Positions 54,186 through 61,515 of a stretch of DNA of 64,000 bases are shown piece after piece. This DNA is from an uncultured Pseudomonadales bacterium. GTDB taxonomy: Bacteria; Pseudomonadota; Gammaproteobacteria; Pseudomonadales; Azotimanducaceae. The position numbers and the translations under genes are program-made. Location of the stretch: contig OX638346.1 in the NCBI GenBank assembly GCA_951813515.1, forward strand, positions 1,729,617 to 1,793,616, read 5' to 3'. The notes below the pieces were generated by a model. That model searched no databases. It was not told the DNA's origin and saw only the letters and a list, made by a program, of their open reading frames with translations. Every line of letters starts with the position of its first letter. Positions within the stretch are counted from its first letter, which is position 1.

Positions 54186-55331
54186 AAGGATGTCGCGGGC
54201 CTGTACCTCGCGCGCTATGCGGAGCCCGAGGCGAATTGTGCACGGCCACCCACGCGAACCTACCGCCACGTGCTCTGCATACCGGCATTCGACGAGATTC
54301 ACGGCTTCCTCCAACGCGTACTGCCCCGCGGAACAGCAGATGTGCTGGTCATCGTGGTTGCCAATGTGCCGGATCACGTGAGCTCCGCGGAAGCGGCCTT
54401 TGCCCGAACGCGGGAACTGCTGGACCTGGCGGGCGGGATCGACCGGGCGCGCAACGTCGACGTCGAGATCGTGGACCGGGTGAGTACACCGATACCGCGC
54501 CGCGCGGGTGTGGGGCTCGCACGCAAGATCGGTGCCGACATCGCGCTGCGCCACATCGTCGAGCGTCGGATCGAGGTCCCGGTCATCTACACGACGGATG
54601 CCGATGTGGCACTGCCGCAAGACTACTTCGAGGCAGCCCGAGGACAGGCTGCCGGTTGGGTCTATCCGTTCATCCACTCGAGCGCCGACGAGGATCTCGC
54701 ATTCCGGGCGTTGATGTACGAGCTTTCGCTCCGTTACTACGTCAACCGCCTGGAATACGCAGGCTCGCCGTACGCCTTTCACACGGTAGGCAGTTGTCTG
54801 GCGATCGACGCGGTGAGCTATGCAAAGGTCAGGGGATTCCCGCGGCGCAACGCGGCAGAAGATTTCTATCTCCTGAACAAGCTCGCCAAGGTCGGCTGGA
54901 TTCGCCGCCTGAAAGCGCCGGTCATCGAAATAGAAGCGCGCATGTCGACGCGTGTGCCCTTTGGCACCGGCCCCGCCCTGGCTAGGGTTCCTTGCGATCC
55001 AACCACCATGCCGGGGTACGCCCGCGCCTCATTCGAAGCTCTCAAGATGTTCCATGACGGCGTTGAGGAGGGGACCGAGACGGAGCGACCGGTACCGCGG
55101 CTGCTCGACGCCATTGGATACCAACCCAGGCGTGATGCGCGCGCGACGCACACGTGGTTCGATGCATTCAGGACTCTGAAATTCATCCACGCCTCGCGGG
55201 AGGAGTTTCCGGACTCACCGCTGCTCGCAACGCTTGAATCGCTGTATCCGGCCGCGCATACGCCCGCGCGAATGAATGCCTCCTTGCGCGCCGACGAATC
55301 GCGATTGCCGGAACGAAAAGGACTCGGTTAA
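54183..55331 (+). CDS. Glycosyltransferase, family 2-like
   Basis: 382 residues from ATG 54183. An N-terminal Rossmann-like segment (HVLCIPAFDEIHGFLQRVLPR) is followed by ARKIGADIALRHI, VIYTTDADVALPQDYFEAARG (DxD metal site), and AAEDFYLLNKLAKVGWIRRL (ED of the acceptor loop), which is GT-A, GT2-like. The donor and acceptor are unknown. Its start codon lies at the end of a repeat remnant (GACGCTTGTTCCATGAA), with no Shine-Dalgarno site seen. Confidence 0.78.
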   Translation: MKDVAGLYLARYAEPEANCARPPTRTYRHVLCIPAFDEIHGFLQRVLPRGTADVLVIVVANVPDHVSSAEAAFARTRELLDLAGGIDRARNVDVEIVDRVSTPIPRRAGVGLARKIGADIALRHIVERRIEVPVIYTTDADVALPQDYFEAARGQAAGWVYPFIHSSADEDLAFRALMYELSLRYYVNRLEYAGSPYAFHTVGSCLAIDAVSYAKVRGFPRRNAAEDFYLLNKLAKVGWIRRLKAPVIEIEARMSTRVPFGTGPALARVPCDPTTMPGYARASFEALKMFHDGVEEGTETERPVPRLLDAIGYQPRRDARATHTWFDAFRTLKFIHASREEFPDSPLLATLESLYPAAHTPARMNASLRADESRLPERKGLG

Positions 55332-55340
55332 CGAGGCCTA

Positions 55341-56522
55341 CTACCCCGGAGCGTCGAACAGGCGCAGATTGATCACGCTGTCGATGGCGTTTATTCGCTC
55401 GATCATCGTCGGGGTCGGCGGCTGCTCGATATCGATCAGGTTGTAGGCGACGTCCTCCCGGCTCTTGTTGATCATGTCGATGACGTTGACGTTGTCGTCG
55501 GCAAGGACTGACAGCACTTGCCCGAGACTGCCCGCCACGTTGCGGTTGGCGACGGCGAGACGGTACCCGAAGCTGAGTTCGAGGTTGATGTCCGGGAAGT
55601 TGACCGAGTTCCTGATGTTGCCGGCGCTCAGGAAATCCCTGATCTGTTCCGCTGCCATGACAGCGCAGTTCTCTTCGGCCTCGACGGTGCTCGCCCCCAA
55701 GTGCGGTGTGGAATGGGCGTTGTGATGCTTCGCCAGCGTCGTGCTGGGGAAGTCGGAAAAGTACGCCGAAAGCGTTCCATCGGTCAGCGCTGCGGCGATC
55801 GCGCCTTCGTCGACGATTTCCCGGCGGGCGAAGTTGAGCAACACTGATCCGCGTCGAAATGCGCGTAGCGCGTCGGCGTCGATCAGACCCTGGGTCGTCG
55901 GCAGCGACGGGACATGCACCGTTACGTAGTCCGACTGACTGAACAGGCTTCGGGAGTCTTGCATGCGCTGTATTTCGCTTGGCAGCCGCCAGGCCGCATC
56001 TACGGAAAGATCCGGGTCGTACCCGACCACGCGCATGCCGAGGTCGAGCGCGGCGCGCGCCACTTGCGAGCCGATAGCTCCCAGACCGAGGACTCCCAGC
56101 GTTCGGGCGAAGAGTTCCTGGCCCTTGAAACGTCTCTTCTCGCCTTCCACGAGGTTGTGAAGGGTGTGGTCGTCGGTGACGTTCGACAGGGTCTTGACGT
56201 AATCCATTCCGCCGATCACGTCGCGGGAGCCGAGCAATAGCGCGGCGAGCGTCAGTTCCTTGACCGAGTTTGCGTTCGCGCCGGGCGTATTGAAGACGAC
56301 CACTCCCTGTTCCGTGCAGGCATCGACGGGAACGTTGTTGACGCCGGCTCCGGCGCGCGCGACGGCCCGGAGAGCCGGGCCGAGATCGGCGCTGGTCAGG
56401 ACGTGGCTGCGCAACAGAATGGCATCCGGGGCTACGACATCCGCGCCGACCCGGAACGCATCGGAGGGAAACAGTTCGAGTCCGCGCGCGGCGATCTGGT
56501 TGTAGGTCTTGACCCTGTACAT
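55341..56522 (-). CDS. serA: Phosphoglycerate dehydrogenase
   Basis: 393 residues. The N-terminal substrate domain is followed by the NAD-binding motif VLGLGAIGSQVARAALDLGMRVVGYDP; the catalytic His is in STPHLGASTVEAEE and the Arg in LLNFARREIVDEGAI. A C-terminal ACT domain (residues about 315-393, NVAGSLGQVLSVLADDNVNVIDMINKSR) suggests serine feedback. It is the first step of serine synthesis. Length matches the short ACT-containing class. Confidence 0.93.
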   Translation of the reverse strand: MYRVKTYNQIAARGLELFPSDAFRVGADVVAPDAILLRSHVLTSADLGPALRAVARAGAGVNNVPVDACTEQGVVVFNTPGANANSVKELTLAALLLGSRDVIGGMDYVKTLSNVTDDHTLHNLVEGEKRRFKGQELFARTLGVLGLGAIGSQVARAALDLGMRVVGYDPDLSVDAAWRLPSEIQRMQDSRSLFSQSDYVTVHVPSLPTTQGLIDADALRAFRRGSVLLNFARREIVDEGAIAAALTDGTLSAYFSDFPSTTLAKHHNAHSTPHLGASTVEAEENCAVMAAEQIRDFLSAGNIRNSVNFPDINLELSFGYRLAVANRNVAGSLGQVLSVLADDNVNVIDMINKSREDVAYNLIDIEQPPTPTMIERINAIDSVINLRLFDAPG

Positions 56523-56551
56523 GGCGGTGCCGGAAAAAACGGGCGATTAGA

Positions 56552-57625
56552 TCACCGTTTGGCCGGCCCTTTCAACGCCGCTTCGAGTTCCGCGACGATC
56601 AGCCGGGTGCTGTCCGGCGCCTGGAACGCGTCCAGGCGTCGGCGCCAGGACGGCGCGTCATGGTGCAGGTCGGTCACCTGTTTCACGAGCACGTCGGGAG
56701 TCAGATCGGCTTCCGCCACAACCATGCTGAAACCTGCGGACGCGGCGAAGGCGGCGTTCTCGATCTGATCTCCTCGGCTCGCCAGCGCCGGCAGCGGGAC
56801 CAGCAGGTTGGGTTTCTTCAACGTGAGGAGTTCGGTCAGCGAGTTTGCCCCGGAGCGTGAAACGACCACGTCCGCTGCAGCGAGAATGTCGCCCCACTCG
56901 TCGCCGACGAAATCGCGCTGTTCGTATCCCTCGGTTCCGAGGCAAGCGGGATCGACCTTCCCCGCGCCACACACGTGCAGCACGTCGAAATCCCCTGTCA
57001 ATGCGGATAGCGCTTCGCGCACGGTGCGGTTCAGGCGTTCGGCACCGAGGCTGCCTCCCACAACGACCAGAATCGGTCGTTCGCCGGAGAACCCCATCGC
57101 GGCCAGGCCGCAGTCGCGGTCTCCTTGCAAGAGGGATTCGCGCACCGGCGTGCCGGTATGGATCACACGCCTGGCGTTGACCCGCGTGGCATCGAAATTT
57201 ACGCACAGGGAGGTGGTGAAAGGCAGGGTCAGCCGGTTCGCCAGCCCGGGAGAGAGGTCGGATTCATGTGCTACCACGGGGATTCTTCGCAGCCACGCGG
57301 CCACCACGACGGGAAAGGCGACGAATCCGCCCTTGGAGAAGACCACGTCGGGTCGCACCCGGCCGAGTATCCGCAACACCTGCAATACCGAAACCGGAAC
57401 ACGAAAGGCGTCGACGAGGTTCTCGAACGACCAGTAACGACGCAGCTTGCCCGGACGCACGCCGAAGTAACTGATCCCGAAGTGAGCCACAAGCCGTTCC
57501 TCCAGCCCCGAGTCGGTGCCGATATAGGTAATGTTCCAGTCCCGGGCCTGCAACGCCTCAATGACGGGCAGGGTGGGCACGACATGGCCGGCACTGCCCC
57601 CGCCGGTGACGACCGCCCGGATCAC
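56552..57625 (-). CDS. murG: MurG-type UDP-GlcNAc:lipid I N-acetylglucosaminyltransferase, Gram-positive type
   Basis: 357 residues from GTG 57625, which overlaps the hda stop (GTGA). The GT-B fold signature VVTGGGSAGHVVPTLPVIEAL opens the protein and the C-terminal ERLNRTVREAL, SRSGANSLTELLTLKKPNLLVPLPALASRGDQIENA block binds UDP-GlcNAc. The lipid-binding region (PGKLRRYWSFENLVDAF, DVVFSKGGFVAFPVVVAA, VVAHESDLSPGLANRL) resembles Bacillus-type MurG rather than the usual gammaproteobacterial form. It is not in a dcw cluster here. It may be a second copy or a replacement. Confidence 0.85.
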   Translation of the reverse strand: MIRAVVTGGGSAGHVVPTLPVIEALQARDWNITYIGTDSGLEERLVAHFGISYFGVRPGKLRRYWSFENLVDAFRVPVSVLQVLRILGRVRPDVVFSKGGFVAFPVVVAAWLRRIPVVAHESDLSPGLANRLTLPFTTSLCVNFDATRVNARRVIHTGTPVRESLLQGDRDCGLAAMGFSGERPILVVVGGSLGAERLNRTVREALSALTGDFDVLHVCGAGKVDPACLGTEGYEQRDFVGDEWGDILAAADVVVSRSGANSLTELLTLKKPNLLVPLPALASRGDQIENAAFAASAGFSMVVAEADLTPDVLVKQVTDLHHDAPSWRRRLDAFQAPDSTRLIVAELEAALKGPAKR

Positions 57626-58290
57626 AGGTTGAGTACCTGTTTGACGAACGGGACCGTAACCCGCCGTTGCGCCGACAGGGACGCCACATCGATTGTCTCG
57701 AGCAGGTTGAGCAAGTCCGACAGGTCTCGACCGGTGCGTCGCAGAAGAAACGAAACCACGCTCGCGTCGAGTTCGAAACCGCGGTCCTGAGCGATGCGTC
57801 GAAGCACTGCGCCCGCATCTTCGTCGCTCGGCGGCGCGATCTCGAAACACGCCGCAGAGCGCAGGCGGGAAGCTAGGTCGGGGAGCGCGAAACATAGCCG
57901 TGTGGGCGGCTTGCGCGCCGTCGCAACGAGGACAAGACCGCGATCCAGCCGGTTGTTGTAGAGGCGCATCAAGGCCTCCTCGGCTGGCTGATCGCCGATC
58001 CATGCGTGGATGTCATCGATGAGGACGCGATCGAAGACTTCGTAGCCATCCACCGTCGGAATCTCCGTCGCTGGGACGAATGCTCCGCCGATCTCATGCG
58101 AGACGGCTTGCAGCAGATGGCTCTTTCCCGCCCCGCGACGGCCCCAGACCCAGGCGCAGTAGAAACCTCCCACGGGTTGGCAAACGCTTGCCAGGAGTTC
58201 GGCATTTTCGCCAACGAGGAAGTGGTCGAGGGTGAAACGCTCGCGCAGCTTGAACGCCAGTGGCACTTGCCGGGCCGTTCGGCGATCCAT
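57622..58290 (-). CDS. hda: DnaA regulatory inactivator Hda
   Basis: 222 residues from ATG 58290 (a GTG at 58302 adds four). It is an AAA+ protein without the DnaA DNA-binding domain: QVPLAFKLRERFTLDHFLVGEN, Walker A WGRRGAGKSHLLQAV, Walker B RVLIDDIHAWIG, and sensor 2 region LPDLASRLRS. Hda with the beta clamp stimulates hydrolysis of DnaA-ATP after initiation. It lies between the phosphatidyltransferase and murG. Confidence 0.9.
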   Translation of the reverse strand: MDRRTARQVPLAFKLRERFTLDHFLVGENAELLASVCQPVGGFYCAWVWGRRGAGKSHLLQAVSHEIGGAFVPATEIPTVDGYEVFDRVLIDDIHAWIGDQPAEEALMRLYNNRLDRGLVLVATARKPPTRLCFALPDLASRLRSAACFEIAPPSDEDAGAVLRRIAQDRGFELDASVVSFLLRRTGRDLSDLLNLLETIDVASLSAQRRVTVPFVKQVLNL

Positions 58291-58308
58291 ACGGCAATCC
58301 ACCAGCGA

Positions 58309-58869
58309 CTACTCCCGTTCCTGGATAGCGCGCCGACTCCATGTGAAAACATAGTCCACGCCGGAAGTGACGCCGATGGTGGCGACGACCACGAAACCCC
58401 AGGGATCGAGGACGGCGATCGCGAACTCGGATAGCGCTCCCACGGCAACCAGACCGACCAGCACCAGGATCAGCATGGTGATCTGCATCGCCGTGTTCAA
58501 TTTGCTAATGAAGCTTGGGTTTAGCTCGACTTTCTCGAATATGAGCCGGTATGCCAAGGCGCCGAGCATGATGATGACATCCCGCGAGATCGCCACGACG
58601 GCGAGCCACAGCGGTACATGGCCCTGCCAGACGAGGACCACGAACAATGTGCCGACGAGCAGCTTGTCGGCTAGAGGATCAGCGTATGCGCCGAACGAAC
58701 TCGACCAGGAAAAACGTCGCGCCAGCGCGCCGTCCAGGGCGTCGCTCAGACCGGCTATGGCCACGAGAACGAGTCCCGCGAGGTAGCGCTCGTCCAGGAG
58801 AAGCCAGGCCGTGGGTGCGATCAATGCGATGCGCACCAGCGTGATGATGTTCGGAATGCTACGAAGCAT
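58309..58869 (-). CDS. CDP-alcohol phosphatidyltransferase family protein
   Basis: 186 residues with about six hydrophobic segments. The signature SDALDGALARRFSWSSSFGAYADPLADKL fits DG(x2)AR(x8)G(x3)D(x3)D. Members include phosphatidylglycerophosphate synthase and cardiolipin-type enzymes; the N-terminus MLRSIPNIITLVRIALI resembles PgsA. Its start overlaps the DUF2066 stop by one base. Confidence 0.88.
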   Translation of the reverse strand: MLRSIPNIITLVRIALIAPTAWLLLDERYLAGLVLVAIAGLSDALDGALARRFSWSSSFGAYADPLADKLLVGTLFVVLVWQGHVPLWLAVVAISRDVIIMLGALAYRLIFEKVELNPSFISKLNTAMQITMLILVLVGLVAVGALSEFAIAVLDPWGFVVVATIGVTSGVDYVFTWSRRAIQERE

Positions 58870-60020
58870 CAGCCCTTCCCATGCCAGAGCAACGTGATCG
58901 GCTCATCCGGCCCGCCTTCTGACGCCCCGGTTTCGGGCGGCGGAAAGAGACTGGGCATGGCAGGCAGGCGTCTGAACGCGCGGTCCTTCGACAGGAGTTC
59001 GCCGAGACGTTCGGGAGTTGACCGCGTGACGACCCGCAGCGTGAGCGTTTCCTGTTGGGCCGCAGCCAGGTGCACGCGCTCGATGTATTCGAGACTGGAA
59101 AGATGACGCATCAGCGCGGCATAGCCGTGGATCGATCCGGCACCCTTCACTGCTATCTCGATCATGGTTGCGTCGAGGCCGAAGACGGCGGAGCGCTGCA
59201 TTAACTCGTTGGCGACCTCGTCCATCGCCTTAATGGCTCCGGCCTCGATGGTCGCGTCGGAGTAGCTGAACTCCCGCGGAGCGTCGTGGAGCCAGAACTC
59301 CCAACGTGTCTGCCAAGCGCCGTTTGCGTGCGGGGACGCTCGTCCCACCAGCACCACATCCGCCCCGTATCGGCGCGAAGCGGCGTGCAGCGAAAAGGCG
59401 AAACCGTCCCATACGGCGGGGGGAGATATCAGTTCCCTGTCCTCGAGGTCCAGCAATGGCAGCCGGAGCGGTACTCCGCGTTGGCGACTTCGCTGCCGCA
59501 GGCCCTCCGCCAGGGGGTGATCCGAAGTACTGTCGAGAACACGGATGCGACCGTTCTCGCGGATCGCGAGCCAGGCCAGGATCCGCGGTCGGTCGGCACT
59601 CCAGATGGGGAGTGCGGCCTCGGAGACCAGGTCGTGCACGGCCTTGGGTTCGAAACTCACTCGAAGCCGCTGTTCCTCATCGTCCCGGGCCTGGATGAAA
59701 CGGTACTTCACGTAGTACCGATCCGGAGAATCCAACGCGCGGACGACCGGTTCGGACATGGGCAGGTTCTCGAGACCCGTCATGCGCATCAGCATCTCGC
59801 GCAGGGCGGACCGGGCCGCGCTGCGCTGGTCGTTCTCGGCCTGGGACCTGGCCGGCACTTCCACGTCGTAGAGCCAGTCGACCATTTCGCCGTGTGCGGA
59901 CACGCCGCAGCAGACCGCGGCCGAACAGACCATCGCGGCGGAGAAATGCCGATGTCGCCGGTTGGTCGGCCTATGCGCCGGTCGGAGACATACTGCGGTC
60001 ACGTGGTTGATTAGGAACAT
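58869..60020 (-). CDS. DUF2066 domain protein
   Basis: 383 residues from ATG 60020 (MFLINHVTAVCLRP); longer frames extend into the inverted-repeat element and are spurious. A signal-like segment (FSAAMVCSAAVCCGVSAHG) ends before EMVDWLYDVEVPARSQ. The family core is seen: ALREMLMRMTGLENL, YYVKYRFIQARDDEEQRLRVSFEP, PIWSADRPRILAWLAIRENG. Exported, function unknown; the gene conventionally sits divergent from purM and next to hda in gammaproteobacteria. Confidence 0.88.
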   Translation of the reverse strand: MFLINHVTAVCLRPAHRPTNRRHRHFSAAMVCSAAVCCGVSAHGEMVDWLYDVEVPARSQAENDQRSAARSALREMLMRMTGLENLPMSEPVVRALDSPDRYYVKYRFIQARDDEEQRLRVSFEPKAVHDLVSEAALPIWSADRPRILAWLAIRENGRIRVLDSTSDHPLAEGLRQRSRQRGVPLRLPLLDLEDRELISPPAVWDGFAFSLHAASRRYGADVVLVGRASPHANGAWQTRWEFWLHDAPREFSYSDATIEAGAIKAMDEVANELMQRSAVFGLDATMIEIAVKGAGSIHGYAALMRHLSSLEYIERVHLAAAQQETLTLRVVTRSTPERLGELLSKDRAFRRLPAMPSLFPPPETGASEGGPDEPITLLWHGKG

Positions 60021-60030
60021 CCAAACCCTA

Positions 60031-60295
60031 GTGTCGTGTCCCGTAAGTTTATGGCACTTCAGCGCGTTCCACGGGGTCTGTGGCAAGGCGCGTCCCCGCC
60101 GGGAATGGTGGGCTCCATTTCCAAGGGGCGCAACACGGCCACAGGCCCCGTGGGGCGCGCCCTTCGGGAGATCGCCATGCACGCCACTGCCGCGTTGTGG
60201 CCCTTGAGAATATGCCAGATATTCCCTGCGGACCACGCCTTGCATTGACGCGCATGGCGAACTCTGAAGTACCAGAAACTTACGGGACACGACAC
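60031..60295. mobile_element. MITE-like element, 265 bp with 32-bp terminal inverted repeats
   Basis: The left end GTGTCGTGTCCCGTAAGTTT continues to 60062; the right end at 60264-60295 is its inverse with 30 of 32 bases matching. The interior is GC-rich and codes no transposase, only short chance frames. A TA dinucleotide precedes the left end but not the right, so no clear target duplication is seen. It lies in the 439-bp gap between DUF2066 (60020) and purM (60460); the remaining 60296-60459 has no recognised promoter or riboswitch. Confidence 0.8.
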
Positions 60296-60459
60296 GAGGG
60301 CGTCGCGCCATGCTACAAACTGAAGCAGACCGTTCAAGTCTAGCTCGCCCGCCATCGCGTATGCGGACAATCCCTGGTCATCGAGAAGAGGATCTCCCCT
60401 TCCGTAGCCGTCTGGCGCGTGCTACAACTCGGACAAGTCTTTCAGATTTCGGTCGGTTC

Positions 60460-61500
60460 ATGTCAGGACTCACTTACCGGGATGCCGGCGTCGACATCGA
60501 CGCGGGCAATGAACTCGTCCGCCGCATTGCACCGGCGGCGCGGCGCACGCAGGGGGATGCGTTCCTCTCGGACCTTGGCGGGTTCTCGTCCTTGGCGGCG
60601 GTTCCCGAAAGGTATCGAAGTCCGGTCATCGTGGCGGGGACCGACGGCGTGGGCACGAAACTCAAACTCGCAATCGAGCAGGACCGGCACGACGAGGTTG
60701 GCCAGGACCTCGTCGCCATGTGCGTGAACGACGTACTCGTTCACGGCGCCGAACCATTCCTCTTTCTCGACTACTACGCGACATCGGAACTCGATGTGGA
60801 TGTCGCCGAACGGGTGATCGTCGGTATTGCCAAGGGTTGCGAGATCGCCGGCTGCGCCCTTGCCGGGGGGGAAACGGCCGAGATGCCCGGTTTCTATCGC
60901 CCCGGCGACTATGACCTGGCCGGCTTTTGCGTGGGTATCGTCGAACGCGACGACATTGTCACCGGGGAACACATCGCCGTTGACGACCGGCTGATCGGGA
61001 TCGGCTCAACCGGTCCCCACTCGAACGGGTATTCGCTCATCCGCCGAGTCGTCGAAGACAGGGGATTGGCCTTAAGCGATACGCTCGTCGATCAACTCCT
61101 TGCGCCGACCAGGATATACGCGCAACCGATTGCGAGGGTGCTCCGGGCAGCACCGGTCAAGGGCATGGCGCACATTACTGGAGGGGGCGTGATCGAGAAC
61201 GTGCCGAGGATGCTGCCTGAAGGCATGGCGGCCGACATTGACCTCGATAGCTGGAGGCGACCAGCGGTATTCGCCTGGCTGCAGCAGGCGGGGAACATCG
61301 AGGAATCTGAAATGCTGCGCACTTTCAACTGCGGAATTGGCTTCGTCTTGTGCGTCGCTCCCGCCTTCGAGGACGACGTGGTGGACAGCTTGGCCCGCGC
61401 GGGCGAGACGGCCGTGCCGGTCGGTCGTGTCGTAACCGCGACAACCCGGCCTGCAGCCGGCCACATGATCGCGAGTGGGAGTGGCTGCTCCTTCGGATGA
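60460..61500 (+). CDS. purM: Phosphoribosylformylglycinamidine cyclo-ligase
   Basis: 346 residues from ATG 60460 (MSGLTYRDAGVDIDAGNELVRRI). Motifs include VAGTDGVGTKLKLAIE, DLVAMCVNDVLVHGAEPFLFLDYYA, LAGGETAEMPGFY and STGPHSNGYSLIR, plus the HITGGGVIENVPRML block. It forms AIR in purine synthesis. The usual partner purN does not follow; instead a convergent kinase-like gene ends 15 bp downstream. Confidence 0.97.
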   Translation: MSGLTYRDAGVDIDAGNELVRRIAPAARRTQGDAFLSDLGGFSSLAAVPERYRSPVIVAGTDGVGTKLKLAIEQDRHDEVGQDLVAMCVNDVLVHGAEPFLFLDYYATSELDVDVAERVIVGIAKGCEIAGCALAGGETAEMPGFYRPGDYDLAGFCVGIVERDDIVTGEHIAVDDRLIGIGSTGPHSNGYSLIRRVVEDRGLALSDTLVDQLLAPTRIYAQPIARVLRAAPVKGMAHITGGGVIENVPRMLPEGMAADIDLDSWRRPAVFAWLQQAGNIEESEMLRTFNCGIGFVLCVAPAFEDDVVDSLARAGETAVPVGRVVTATTRPAAGHMIASGSGCSFG

Positions 61501-61515
61501 ACTACCCGGTTCGGG

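Noticed and set aside
60036..60248. Short open frames inside the inverted-repeat element
   Set aside because: They lie wholly within the repeat, occur on both strands and lack any family similarity.
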